DNA of 38,828 bases from CAYTKU01 sp964550845 (GCA_964550845.1 CAZKAD010000006.1:1-38828), one strand, 5' to 3'. Shown: positions 1 through 8,413, counted from the first letter of the stretch. The notes: generated by a model from the sequence alone, not told the origin. Program-made: numbers and translations.

Positions 1-1472
1 TCAACAGGTTTCATCATAGGAAAAGCCATCGTTTCCCGAAGAGTGTGTGAACCAGTAATGAGTGCCACAAATCGATCAATCCCAATCCCAGTTCCAGTAG
101 TCGGAGGCATACCATGTTCAAGTGCTTCTACATAGTCTCTATCATAGGCCATTGCTTCTTCGTCCCCTGCAGCAGACAGGCGTGCTTGCTCTTCAAAACG
201 TGCACGCTGATCCATTGGATCATTGAGCTCAGTATATGAATTACTCAGCTCAAATCCACGAACAATCAGCTGAAACATTTCTGTATAGCGAGGATCACTG
301 GCTTTTTTGGCCAGAGGTTTGAGTTCGACTGGATATTCGAGTACAAAGGTTGGTTGAATCAGTTTTGGACGAGCAGATTGCTTATAGAGACTATCGAGAA
401 GTTTGCCTCTGCCAGCATTTTCTTCCACTTCAAATCCTTTTTGTTTCATGATTTTTTTCAGTGAATCGGCATCCATGTAATCATTGATATCAATGCCCGA
501 ATGTTCGAGCACTGCATCATGAAACGTCACGCGTGGATAGGGAGCCGTAAAATCAATGGTATGTCCTTCTGATTCAATCACGAGTTTGCCAACACTTTTT
601 TCAACCAAATAAGGAATGAGATCTTCATGCAAACGCATATTATCTTCATAATCTGCATAGGCCCAGTAATACTCAATCATGGTAAATTCTGGATTGTGTT
701 GGTGATCCACTCCTTCGTTACGAAAAGCACGACCGATTTCATAGGTTTTTTCAAATCCACCAACCATGAGTCTCTTCTGCCAGAGTTCTCCAATACAGAT
801 GCGAAGGTGAACAGGAAGATCATAGGCATTGAGGTGCGTATCAAATGATTCTGCCATAGCGCCTGATGCCACATTTTCTAGAATCGGTGTTTCGACTTCA
901 ATAAAACCTTTGGTATTGAGAAATTCACGAAAGTATCTGAGCATGCGTGAGCGAACGAGAATTTTTTCTTTCTGCTCTGGATTGGTCAAAAAATCGAGGT
1001 AACGCTTGCGATAGCGTACTTCTTCGTCTTGAAGACCATGAAATTTGTCTGGAAGCGGCAAAATTGCCTTTGACAGCAACGTCCAATCTTTGACCAGAAC
1101 AGAAGATTCACCTTTATGAGTGGTAAATCGCTCACCAGTTACACTGACAATGTCTCCTGTATCAATAAGTTTGGTAAATGTTTTGTATATTTCAAGATCA
1201 ATTTCATCGGATTTCAAAGCAATCTGCATTTTTCCAGTTTCATCTTGCAAATGGCAAAAGGTCAGTTTTCCCATTTCTCGTTTGGTCATGAGTCTCCCAT
1301 TCACAGTAACCGTTTTTCCGTCTGCTAAATCAAGCGCTTCATGCACTGTCTGGTGTTTTGGCACTTGTGCAGGAAACGTTGCAATGCCTCTTTGTTCAAG
1401 TTCTTTCACCTTGCCGAGTCGTACTGCTCGTTCATCATTAATATTGAGTTCAGGTGATGTTTTGTCAGTCAT
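1..1472 (-). CDS. lysS: Lysine--tRNA ligase, class II (3' end cut by window edge)
   Basis: This enzyme charges tRNA-Lys with lysine in the cytoplasm. The minus-strand frame opens at the ATG at 1472-1470 and runs off the window at base 1 after about 490 codons, so only the last few residues are missing. An N-terminal OB-fold anticodon-binding domain comes first. A class II catalytic core follows, with a motif 2 region containing FRNEGVDHQHNPEFT and a motif 3 region containing GMPPTTGTGIGIDRF. The last readable residues are PMMKPV, matching the usual C-terminal end of bacterial LysRS. The gene lies 90 bp downstream of greA, a pairing also seen in Firmicutes. A hairpin and a promoter in the gap suggest it is at least partly transcribed on its own. 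No convincing Shine-Dalgarno sequence precedes the start. Confidence 0.95.
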   Translation of the reverse strand, partial: MTDKTSPELNINDERAVRLGKVKELEQRGIATFPAQVPKHQTVHEALDLADGKTVTVNGRLMTKREMGKLTFCHLQDETGKMQIALKSDEIDLEIYKTFTKLIDTGDIVSVTGERFTTHKGESSVLVKDWTLLSKAILPLPDKFHGLQDEEVRYRKRYLDFLTNPEQKEKILVRSRMLRYFREFLNTKGFIEVETPILENVASGAMAESFDTHLNAYDLPVHLRICIGELWQKRLMVGGFEKTYEIGRAFRNEGVDHQHNPEFTMIEYYWAYADYEDNMRLHEDLIPYLVEKSVGKLVIESEGHTIDFTAPYPRVTFHDAVLEHSGIDINDYMDADSLKKIMKQKGFEVEENAGRGKLLDSLYKQSARPKLIQPTFVLEYPVELKPLAKKASDPRYTEMFQLIVRGFELSNSYTELNDPMDQRARFEEQARLSAAGDEEAMAYDRDYVEALEHGMPPTTGTGIGIDRFVALITGSHTLRETMAFPMMKPV

Positions 1473-1496
1473 ATTTTTGCTTTAAAATACGTTAAA

Positions 1497-1525
1497 ATTC
1501 TATCATAAAGCCCTATAAAACGCAA
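1497..1525 (-). promoter_or_regulatory. Predicted sigma70 promoter of lysS
   Basis: Read on the minus strand: -35 TTGCGT (1525-1520), 17-bp spacer, -10 TAGAAT (1502-1497). It lies between the greA terminator hairpin and the lysS start, giving a leader of roughly 20 nt. Confidence 0.5.
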
Positions 1526-1526
1526 A

Positions 1527-1548
1527 TACCCCCGCCAAGGCGAGGGTA
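1527..1548 (-). terminator. Hairpin behind greA, weak intrinsic terminator
   Basis: TACCC-C-CGCC pairs with GGCG-A-GGGTA around a CAAG loop, with one internal mismatch. On the minus strand it is followed by ATTTGCGTTTT, an imperfect U-tract. It lies just after the greA stop and before the lysS promoter, so partial termination is likely. Confidence 0.5.
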
Positions 1549-1562
1549 CACTCTAAAAAAGG

Positions 1563-2033
1563 TTAGTTTATATCCAAAATCGTATATTTTTGGAGCCCTG
1601 CTGGAACCTCTACCTCGACTTTATCTCCCTTGCGTTTACCCAAAAAAGCCTGCCCCAAAGGCGACTCATTGGAAATTTTACCACTCATAGGATCGGCTTC
1701 CTGAGCTCCCACAATGGCATACTCGCGCTTTTTGCCATTTACTTCCACCACAATATGAGCCCCTATTGAAATGAATTTGCTTCCGTCTCCGCCACTTGGA
1801 ATAATCTGGGCATTTTGAATAATAAATTCAAGTTCTTTTAATCGACTTTGAGCCCACGACATTTCTTCTCGTGCGGCATGGTATTCTGCATTTTCCGATA
1901 AGTCCCCCATTTGCCTCGCATCATCAATACGCTTGGCCAGCTCTGGTATGCGGGTATCGCGCAGTTGCTTGAATTCATCTTTCAGAGATTGCAACTTTTC
2001 TGCTGAAATATATTGAGTATTTTCATCTGTCAT
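1563..2033 (-). CDS. greA: Transcription elongation factor GreA
   Basis: GreA enters the RNA polymerase secondary channel and stimulates cleavage of the nascent RNA in backtracked complexes. The 156-aa length is typical. Residues 1-75 form the antiparallel coiled coil. Its tip carries the conserved GDLSENAEYHAAREE block with acidic residues D44 and E47, which help position the catalytic Mg2+ in this family. Residues 80-156 form the FKBP-like C-terminal domain. The gene has a strong predicted promoter about 200 bp upstream and an unusually long, repeat-filled leader. lysS follows after a hairpin. Confidence 0.97.
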   Translation of the reverse strand: MTDENTQYISAEKLQSLKDEFKQLRDTRIPELAKRIDDARQMGDLSENAEYHAAREEMSWAQSRLKELEFIIQNAQIIPSGGDGSKFISIGAHIVVEVNGKKREYAIVGAQEADPMSGKISNESPLGQAFLGKRKGDKVEVEVPAGLQKYTILDIN

Positions 2034-2046
2034 ACAAATTGATTTG

Positions 2047-2232
2047 CTTCACTTGGCAAGAAACACTTTGGATCATGTTGCCTTCGCTCGCTCGTCCCGA
2101 TGTTATGTCGGGGTCTCACTTCACTTGGCAATAAGCCCTTCGGGGCATGTTACCCGCGTTTGCTCGGAAATAAATGCAAGCATTTACTTCTCTCACTTCA
2201 CTTGGCAATAAATAAATCCGCGAGATGCGGAT
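2047..2232 (-). repeat. Array of nested hairpins in the greA leader
   Basis: The predicted 5' leader of greA contains three direct copies of CTTCACTTGGCAA on the plus strand (2047-2059, 2119-2131, 2196-2208). They alternate with palindromes. Unit B (2078-2131) has outer arms TTGCC/GGCAA enclosing the hairpin CCCGA-TGTTATG-TCGGG (2096-2112). Unit A (2150-2208) has outer arms that pair with a G-U wobble only in the minus-strand RNA, and encloses the unrelated palindrome TAAATGC/GCATTTA (2171-2186). Smaller hairpins GCCC-TTCG-GGGC (2135-2146) and ATCCGC-GAGAT-GCGGAT (2216-2232) separate the units. A related element precedes typA (14684-14737). No protein-coding gene is seen here. Confidence 0.7.
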
Positions 2233-2238
2233 GTATTT

Positions 2239-2267
2239 ATCATAACGTGAAATAGGAAAAGCGTCAA
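2239..2267 (-). promoter_or_regulatory. Predicted sigma70 promoter of greA
   Basis: Read on the minus strand: -35 TTGACG (2267-2262), 17-bp spacer, -10 TATGAT (2244-2239). Transcription would start near 2232, giving a leader of about 200 nt before the greA ATG at 2033. Confidence 0.7.
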
Positions 2268-2272
2268 CTGTG

Positions 2273-2281
2273 TTATCCACA
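2273..2281 (+). promoter_or_regulatory. Perfect DnaA-box nonamer upstream of the greA promoter
   Basis: TTATCCACA, an exact match to the DnaA-box consensus, lies 5 bp upstream of the greA -35 element and just beyond the mrdA stop codon. DnaA binding is inferred, not shown. Confidence 0.45.
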
Positions 2282-2285
2282 TCAT

Positions 2286-4268
2286 CTATCGTCGATTAGC
2301 TCCCCACCATGAATAAAAATCATAGGCAATTGGAACCGCGGTTTCACTCCCTTCTTTTCCTTCTTCCACAAGGACAGTAAGAACGATTTGTGGATTGTTG
2401 TACGGAGCAAAAGAGGTAAACCAGGCATGATTTTCTTTGGTACTATTCCACTGAGCTGTACCTGTTTTGCCGGCTACTTGGACGGGCAAAGACGCCAGAC
2501 GTCGACATGATCCTTCAAGCACGCAGTCACGCATTCCTTGGCGAACCAGGGTAAAATTATATGGATCAATAAAATTTGATCGAACAGCGCTATTTTCAAA
2601 CGGAGTTTCTTGTTTGGTTTTTGGGTCCATCCAAGCTTTTAAAAGATGTGGACGGTAGAGTGTGCCACCATTGGCAAACGTAGCCGTTATATTGGCTATT
2701 TGAAGCGGGGTTACGAGGAGATCTCCCTGTCCAATGGAAATGTTGTAAGTATCGCCAATATACCATCTTTCTTTTTTGGTTTCTTGTTTCCATTCAGGAC
2801 TTGGAATAAATCCTGTGCCTTCACCTGGCAAATCAATTCCAAGAGGATTTCCAATTCCAAACAAACTCAAATATTGAGATATTTTTTCAATTCCAAGGCC
2901 ATCCATATTTCCATTGCCTCCGCCAATCGTATAATAAAATGTATTGACTGATTCAGAAAGAGATTTGCGCACATCAGTTGACCCATGTCCCCCAGCTTTC
3001 CAATCAGGAAAAAACCAAGGACCGACTTGAATTCCACCATTACTTGGTATTTTGGTTCGTTGTGTAATGATTTCCTCTTGGAGTGCTGAGGCAGCAATCA
3101 CCGGCTTGATGGTTGATCCAGATGGATAGGTTCCACTAATCGCACGATTGAATAAAGGCAGATTTTTGTCTTCCAGATATTTGCTATATTGTTCAGCTTT
3201 GATTCCACCTGAAAAATCGTTATTGTTAAATGCGGGCCAGCTTACAAGTGCAAGTATTTCGCCCGTGTTTGGATTCATAGCAATAGCAACACCACGTTCT
3301 TTTTGAAATTTAGTAAGATTATTCTGTATAATTTCTTCCAATTTTGTTTGGAGTTTAATATCCAAACTTAATACGATATGTTGCCCAGGATGTGGTGGTT
3401 CTTCAGAAAGTACAACTTGTTGTTTCCCAGACGTATCTACTTCAATGCGACGTCTTCCATACGTTCCCCTGAGATATTCTTCATACGATTTTTCAATTCC
3501 ATTTTTTCCTAGTGAATCCGAAAGCAAATACCCCTTTTCTTCAAGAGCCTCTAATTCCGTTGGATTGACTTTTCCTAAATAGCCAAGCACATGAGAAAGT
3601 GTTTTGGCATTTGGCAACGTTGAAGAGGCAACCCTGGGAGTACTCGTTGGAGAAAATGTGTCATAATATAAGCGTTTACTTCCTCGTTCAATATGAACAC
3701 CAGGAAGATCGGAAGCATCGATTTGAAACATGAGTGCAGCATCGTAATCCAAATTTTCTTGAATCACAAGTGATCGATATTTATTTTTATTGGAACGAAA
3801 ATCATTTAACAAAGCAAAAAGTTCTTCTTCTGGTTTTTTAGTGAGGTCTGAAAGGCGTTTTGAAATTCTTTGCAGTTCATCTGAACTTTGTGGAAGATCC
3901 TGCGGAGAAATAGCCAAAGAAAAATTCGGAATATTTTGTGTCAGAGGAGTTTTATTTCGATCATACACAATGCCTCTTTCTGATGGTATAGAAACAATTC
4001 TTTCACTATTTCTATCCGCACGTTCACGATAATAAGCACCTTTGACGATCTGAAGGTTTACTACTCGCATCCACAAAAGAAGAAAAATAAGACAAAAAAA
4101 ACCAAAGAGCCAATAGATATTTTTATTACTTATACTTTTGCCAAAAAATTGATCACTCAAAGGAACTGCCACTTGTTTGCCAGTTTTTTGTTCAAAAAGA
4201 AAGGAATCTTCTACCCAGCCGGCTTTTCGCAATTTTTTTAATTTTCTTTGTTTCAAGAATCTCCACAT
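2286..4268 (-). CDS. mrdA: Penicillin-binding protein 2, peptidoglycan D,D-transpeptidase
   Basis: PBP2 cross-links peptidoglycan during lateral wall elongation and works with MreBCD. The protein has 660 aa. A cytoplasmic N-terminus is followed by one membrane anchor (about residues 50-70) and the class B PBP dimerisation/pedestal region (about 80-290). The transpeptidase domain carries all three active-site motifs: S385-T-I-K388 within YPSGSTIKP, S440-V-N442, and K601-T-G603. It is the last gene of the mreB-mreC-mreD-mrdA run, only 3 bp after mreD, the order found in many rod-shaped bacteria. No clear terminator follows; the greA promoter begins within 20 bp. Confidence 0.95.
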   Translation of the reverse strand: MWRFLKQRKLKKLRKAGWVEDSFLFEQKTGKQVAVPLSDQFFGKSISNKNIYWLFGFFCLIFLLLWMRVVNLQIVKGAYYRERADRNSERIVSIPSERGIVYDRNKTPLTQNIPNFSLAISPQDLPQSSDELQRISKRLSDLTKKPEEELFALLNDFRSNKNKYRSLVIQENLDYDAALMFQIDASDLPGVHIERGSKRLYYDTFSPTSTPRVASSTLPNAKTLSHVLGYLGKVNPTELEALEEKGYLLSDSLGKNGIEKSYEEYLRGTYGRRRIEVDTSGKQQVVLSEEPPHPGQHIVLSLDIKLQTKLEEIIQNNLTKFQKERGVAIAMNPNTGEILALVSWPAFNNNDFSGGIKAEQYSKYLEDKNLPLFNRAISGTYPSGSTIKPVIAASALQEEIITQRTKIPSNGGIQVGPWFFPDWKAGGHGSTDVRKSLSESVNTFYYTIGGGNGNMDGLGIEKISQYLSLFGIGNPLGIDLPGEGTGFIPSPEWKQETKKERWYIGDTYNISIGQGDLLVTPLQIANITATFANGGTLYRPHLLKAWMDPKTKQETPFENSAVRSNFIDPYNFTLVRQGMRDCVLEGSCRRLASLPVQVAGKTGTAQWNSTKENHAWFTSFAPYNNPQIVLTVLVEEGKEGSETAVPIAYDFYSWWGANRR

Positions 4269-4271
4269 ACT

Positions 4272-4799
4272 CTATTTGGTAATAGCCCGATAAAAACTTT
4301 TTGAAAATTTATAGAACAAAAGATACAAAAGAGTAAATACCAAAGAAGTGAGTACAATTTCCCATATACCGAGTTGCCACAGTTCTCTCCATTCAATGTT
4401 GAGGGTATTTTCTCCCAGTCTTTGTGCAATAAAAAGAAAAAAAGAATAAAAAATACGATAGCATAAAAGCGTAAACATCATTAATACCGCAGCACTATAC
4501 CATTTTTTGTTGGTAATATAATAAACAGACAGCCAGTAGGAAAACACACATGCCATTGTACTCGAGAGTAACGTCACACCAAACGCGCTGCTTGGAAAAA
4601 CTTCAATAAAAATATGTGTAAGAAATGCAACCCAGACCACACTCCCTGATTGCGACCACAGGAGATAAAATAACAAATAGATAAATAGAACGTTTATCTT
4701 ATCATAGGGATATGGCAGTGTATAGGCAATGGTAAAATGGAATACAACAACACTCAGAGTAATGAGAATAAGTGCAAGCAGCCGAAGTAATTTCCTCAT
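4272..4799 (-). CDS. mreD: MreD-like rod-shape membrane protein
   Basis: A 175-aa, very hydrophobic protein with about five predicted membrane segments spread over its length. MreD family members are small polytopic membrane subunits of the elongasome that couple MreC and PBP2 to cytoplasmic MreB. Sequence conservation in the family is low, so the assignment rests mainly on size, membrane pattern and position. It lies 4 bp after mreC and 3 bp before the PBP2 gene, consistent with one polycistronic message. Confidence 0.85.
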   Translation of the reverse strand: MRKLLRLLALILITLSVVVFHFTIAYTLPYPYDKINVLFIYLLFYLLWSQSGSVVWVAFLTHIFIEVFPSSAFGVTLLSSTMACVFSYWLSVYYITNKKWYSAAVLMMFTLLCYRIFYSFFLFIAQRLGENTLNIEWRELWQLGIWEIVLTSLVFTLLYLLFYKFSKSFYRAITK

Positions 4800-4803
4800 A
4801 GAA

Positions 4804-5607
4804 TTACTCAGTTATACGTCCTGTAATAATCGACACCAAAGAAAGAGACGAGAGGGTTGCTGCTGGACTTAGTGTTGCACGTTGAAATGGTTCGTAGGCT
4901 TCTTTTTCAATGGCAGCAACATTTCCAATCAATAGTCCTCTTGGGATACCTGATTCTAGTCCTGAAGTAATAATAAGATCCCCTACTCGAACATCTTCTT
5001 GTTGCGGAATAAAATTCATGCGTACACTAATACCATATCCTCCTTCAATTACCCCAAGACTTTTTTCGTGGTTTAAAATAGTTGCTGCGACTTTACTTTG
5101 GTTATCATTTAAAAGACGAACAAGAGATGATTCTTCTTCTGCCTGAGCAATTTTTCCAATCAAAACGCCATTTGATATAACGACCGCATTTCCTACTTGT
5201 ACACCATCGCGACTTCCTCGGTTCACGACCAACGTACTACCAAGTGGTTCTATATTGCGACCAATAACTTCAGCGCCAACTTGAGAAAAATTGTTTGCCT
5301 TAAAAAAATCAAGTTGCCTGCGCAGTTCTGCATTTTCATCTTGGAGTGCTTTGAGTGTGGCTGTATCATTTTTACAAACCAATAAATTTTCTTTGGCAAG
5401 CTTGAGTTCTTCTTCTGGATTACTTCCAAATGTTTGCTGTGCATCTTGCAACGAAACACTGCCTGAATAAATAACTCGAGACAAAGGTGTAAGAATACGA
5501 CGAACAAAATATTCTGGTTTTTTGAGAATACCAATATAGTGCAATACAATAAATAGCACAATAATGAGAAATATAGACAAAAGTGTCATGAGGCGTGAAC
5601 GAGACAT
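4804..5607 (-). CDS. mreC: Rod-shape-determining protein MreC
   Basis: MreC is the extracytoplasmic scaffold of the elongasome and activates PBP2. The 267-aa protein has a short basic N-terminus and one membrane segment (about residues 8-27). A coiled coil follows (about 65-110, with LKLAKENLLVCKNDTATLKA and AELRRQL), then the double beta-barrel domain containing the VVNRGSRDGV and VISNGVLIGKI signatures. It follows mreB by 32 bp and precedes mreD by 4 bp. Confidence 0.93.
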   Translation of the reverse strand: MSRSRLMTLLSIFLIIVLFIVLHYIGILKKPEYFVRRILTPLSRVIYSGSVSLQDAQQTFGSNPEEELKLAKENLLVCKNDTATLKALQDENAELRRQLDFFKANNFSQVGAEVIGRNIEPLGSTLVVNRGSRDGVQVGNAVVISNGVLIGKIAQAEEESSLVRLLNDNQSKVAATILNHEKSLGVIEGGYGISVRMNFIPQQEDVRVGDLIITSGLESGIPRGLLIGNVAAIEKEAYEPFQRATLSPAATLSSLSLVSIITGRITE

Positions 5608-5639
5608 AGAAGAAAAAATAAGAAGACACCTATTTCTGT

Positions 5640-6686
5640 TTAAAATTTTCGAATATCCCGAGCCGAAGGTAAAGTAATTTCTTTGAGAAGAATGGGGTCG
5701 TCAAGGAGTATTCCCGTTCCACGAACAACCGAAGTGGTAGGATCATCAGCAATACGGACAGGAATTTCCGTTGCTTGAGTAATAAGTTCTCCAATTCCAC
5801 GCAAGAGTGATCCCCCACCCGTAAGTAAAATACCACGTTCATGTATATCTGCGGTGAGTTCTGGTGGTGTCATTTCGAGTGTTGTTTTGATAAGATCAAC
5901 CATGACTTGCAAAGAACGAGCAATGGCTTCACGAATGTGGGCATCCGTAATCATCAACTCTTTTGGAAGCCCGGACATAACATCGCGACCACGCAGTGGA
6001 AATTCCATGGGTTCACTCAGTTCAAGTGCAGAACCAATTTTAATCTTTACCTGTTCTGCGTGACTCTCACCAACAAACAAATTAAAAACATCGCGAGCAT
6101 ATTGAATAATATTGCGGTTGATTTCATCGCCCGCAATTTTTGTTGATTTCCAGGCAACCACTCCTTGGAGTGAAATAACGGCGACTTCTGTTTTCCCTGC
6201 GCCAATATCAACAATCATATTACCGATCGCATCCTGAATTGGCATACGCGCTCCGATAGCGGCTGCCATAGGTTCTTGGACAATAAAAACATCTCGTGCA
6301 CCGGCAGCTATAGCCGCATCTTCTACCGCTTTGATCTCCACCTCTGTTACAGCCAGTGGTACCCCAATAATAATGCGAGGTCGATTCATCAGTGCTCCGC
6401 CTTCTTCTTGCATTTTATCCAAAAAGTATTTGAGGAGTTTTTCCGCTCCTTCATAATCTGAAATAATCCCATGCGAAAGAGGACGGGTAACCGTAATATG
6501 CGGTGGAATTTTACCAAGCATTTGTTTGGCTTCAGCCCCAACAGCAAGTATTTGATTGGTTTTATTGTTTACCGCAACAACGGTTGGTTCATGTATCACA
6601 ATACCACGCTCTGGAACAAAAACACGTGTGGAGGCTGTACCTAAGTCAATACCAATATCTTTTCCTATTTTTTTGAAAAATCGCAT
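5640..6686 (-). CDS. mreB: Rod-shape-determining protein MreB, bacterial actin
   Basis: MreB polymerises on ATP into membrane-bound filaments that guide wall synthesis. The 348-aa length is normal. The actin-fold nucleotide-binding signatures are intact: phosphate 1 DLGTASTRVF near residue 14, phosphate 2 VDIGAGKTEVAV near 165, and the adenosine motif LLTGGGSLLRG near 290. The start MRFFKKIGKDIG is the usual MreB opening. It lies 3 bp downstream of proS and heads the cell-shape genes, so proS and the mre genes appear co-transcribed. Confidence 0.97.
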   Translation of the reverse strand: MRFFKKIGKDIGIDLGTASTRVFVPERGIVIHEPTVVAVNNKTNQILAVGAEAKQMLGKIPPHITVTRPLSHGIISDYEGAEKLLKYFLDKMQEEGGALMNRPRIIIGVPLAVTEVEIKAVEDAAIAAGARDVFIVQEPMAAAIGARMPIQDAIGNMIVDIGAGKTEVAVISLQGVVAWKSTKIAGDEINRNIIQYARDVFNLFVGESHAEQVKIKIGSALELSEPMEFPLRGRDVMSGLPKELMITDAHIREAIARSLQVMVDLIKTTLEMTPPELTADIHERGILLTGGGSLLRGIGELITQATEIPVRIADDPTTSVVRGTGILLDDPILLKEITLPSARDIRKF

Positions 6687-6689
6687 AGT

Positions 6690-7940
6690 TTACATTAATC
6701 GCACACATCGTTCAACATCTTCCAAAGGAAGTAAATGAGCTTCTCCCTCGGTACGAATTTTTACTTCAACTGAATTCTTTTCGAGTGTCTTTGGACTGAC
6801 AACCAATCGAACCGGTATTCCGATAAGGTCTGAATCAGCAAATTTTTCTCCAGCGCGGACACCTTCACGATCGTCATAGAGAACTTCTATTCCATTATGA
6901 GTCAGCTGATGATAGAGATTATCTACTTGATCAATGTCAGCTTGTTCACGGCACAAGGATACTAAATGTACTTGATATGGAGCAATATTTTTCGGCCAGA
7001 TAATCCCTTTGTCGTCGTTGTGAACTTCTACAATTGTTCCCATCACTCGAGAAGGTCCAATGCCATAGCAACCCATAATCACATCATGCAGATTATCTTG
7101 TTCATCTTTGAAACTAAGGCCAAATGGAGTACTAAATCTTGTACCAAGTTTAAAAATATTTCCAACTTCAATGGCTTTTTCTTCTCGAAGTTTTGGAGTT
7201 TTACATTCAGGACAAGCATTTTGAAGTTCTTCCAAAATTTCTTTATTTACTGAAATGTGACAATCATCACAAATATAAATCATATCTTCACCAGAAGGTG
7301 TAAGAGTTTGAAATTCATGTGAAAATTTGGAAAAAGCTCCACCAGAAGCATACGTATAATAGGTCAAAGCGCCGATACCACATTTTTCATAAATACGAAA
7401 ATAAGCATCTTTTACTTTTTCATAATAACTATCAAGATCTATTTGATCTGCATGGAATGAGTAAAGGTCTTTCATGCGAAATTCACGGCCACGTAAAATA
7501 CCAGATTTGGCGCGCGATTCATTTCGAAATTTTGTTTGAATTTGATACACTGCTTGTGGTAAATCTTTATAGGAAAATATTTGCTTCTTGAGCAGTGGTG
7601 TCACGACTTCTTCATGAGTCGCACCCAGGGCGTATTCTTTTTCCCCACTTCCAGTGAGTTTGAAAAGTACATCCACCACATCCCAACGTCCTGTGACATC
7701 CCAATTTTCACGTGGGTGGAGTGCTGGCATAAGAATTTCCTGACCACCAACACTATTCATCTCTTCGCGAATAATATTTTCGATTTTATTTAATACACGA
7801 AGCCCCAGTGGAAGATAACTAAAAACGCCAGAAGTAAGGCGATCTATAAATCCGGCTCGAAGCAAAAATTGTGCATTGATACTATTTTCCTCTTTACTGA
7901 TTTCTTTTTGAGTTTTCGTAAATAATTTTGATTGTCTCAT
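6690..7940 (-). CDS. proS: Proline--tRNA ligase, short form lacking the INS editing domain
   Basis: This class II enzyme charges tRNA-Pro. At 416 aa it is far shorter than the ~570-aa bacterial type. The usual ~180-aa INS editing domain between motifs 2 and 3 is absent; in its place is a short segment with paired cysteines (ICDDCH and CPECK, about residues 225-250) that looks like a zinc ribbon. Motif 2 (FRNESRAKSGILRGREFRMK) and motif 3 (MGCYGIGPSRVMG) are intact. An HGTP anticodon-binding domain fills the last ~110 residues. Known families of short ProRS depend on trans-editing proteins or tolerate alanine mischarging; no trans-editor is seen here. It is translated 3 bp after the 134-aa membrane protein and 3 bp before mreB. 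Confidence 0.95.
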   Translation of the reverse strand: MRQSKLFTKTQKEISKEENSINAQFLLRAGFIDRLTSGVFSYLPLGLRVLNKIENIIREEMNSVGGQEILMPALHPRENWDVTGRWDVVDVLFKLTGSGEKEYALGATHEEVVTPLLKKQIFSYKDLPQAVYQIQTKFRNESRAKSGILRGREFRMKDLYSFHADQIDLDSYYEKVKDAYFRIYEKCGIGALTYYTYASGGAFSKFSHEFQTLTPSGEDMIYICDDCHISVNKEILEELQNACPECKTPKLREEKAIEVGNIFKLGTRFSTPFGLSFKDEQDNLHDVIMGCYGIGPSRVMGTIVEVHNDDKGIIWPKNIAPYQVHLVSLCREQADIDQVDNLYHQLTHNGIEVLYDDREGVRAGEKFADSDLIGIPVRLVVSPKTLEKNSVEVKIRTEGEAHLLPLEDVERCVRLM

Positions 7941-7943
7941 AAT

Positions 7944-8348
7944 CTAGTGTAAGGTATTATCTTTCTGAACAAAGTATTTTGTCGAAAGGAAAAAACAAGT
8001 AGTAGTAACGCCGATGAAAAGCAATAATATGCTATTCCATTTGGTCAAAATTCCTTTTCCTTGTAAAAAGAGAAGAAGAATGAGTATCCCCGAGAGTAAA
8101 AGTCCAATACGGAAACTCTTTTGTACCAAACGGTACATCGGCACCTCCGGTCGCGGGAAAATCTGGGTAATAAGAAAGGCTATAAGAGAAAGTGTCCCAA
8201 TAAGAGAAAAGAATAAACTCATGTAAAAGAAAAAAAATCCAAGCGTACTATCTTGAAATGGGTCTACATTTATAATTACAAAAATCCACGCAACCCAGCC
8301 AAGAAGCGTAGCAAAAAACATAATCGCAATATATTGTCGAAGGTTCAT
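7944..8348 (-). CDS. Unrecognised four-helix membrane protein (134 aa)
   Basis: Not recognised as a named family. Four hydrophobic segments are visible at about residues 5-27, 36-62, 78-96 and 103-122. A short loop with the sequence FPRPEVPMYRLVQKS lies between the second and third, so the protein is an integral membrane protein with no obvious catalytic motif. It is the first gene after a predicted promoter (8375-8403) and is followed 3 bp later by proS and then mreBCD-mrdA. A role in the cell envelope is possible from context only. Confidence 0.75.
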   Translation of the reverse strand: MNLRQYIAIMFFATLLGWVAWIFVIINVDPFQDSTLGFFFFYMSLFFSLIGTLSLIAFLITQIFPRPEVPMYRLVQKSFRIGLLLSGILILLLFLQGKGILTKWNSILLLFIGVTTTCFFLSTKYFVQKDNTLH

Positions 8349-8374
8349 AAAAAAAGCATGATATATCTTTCTCT

Positions 8375-8403
8375 AGTGTAGCTTTTTTTATGGGTTTTGG
8401 CAA
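8375..8403 (-). promoter_or_regulatory. Predicted promoter of the membrane protein-proS-mreBCD-mrdA operon
   Basis: Read on the minus strand: -35 TTGCCA (8403-8398), 17-bp spacer, -10 TACACT (8380-8375) preceded by GC. The start codon at 8348 would be about 20 nt downstream of the predicted start site. Confidence 0.55.
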
Positions 8404-8413
8404 GAAACTGTCC

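Noticed and set aside
2047..2232. Integron attC-type recombination sites in the greA leader array
   Set aside because: The nested palindromes recall attC sites, but paired RYYYAAC/GTTRRRY core sites are not present and no cassette genes or integrase are nearby.
8349..8389. A7GC...GCT7 hairpin read as a terminator between DUF721 and the 134-aa membrane protein
   Set aside because: The arms are almost only A/T. One arm is the spacer of a convincing promoter and the other touches the next start codon, so it was not called a terminator.
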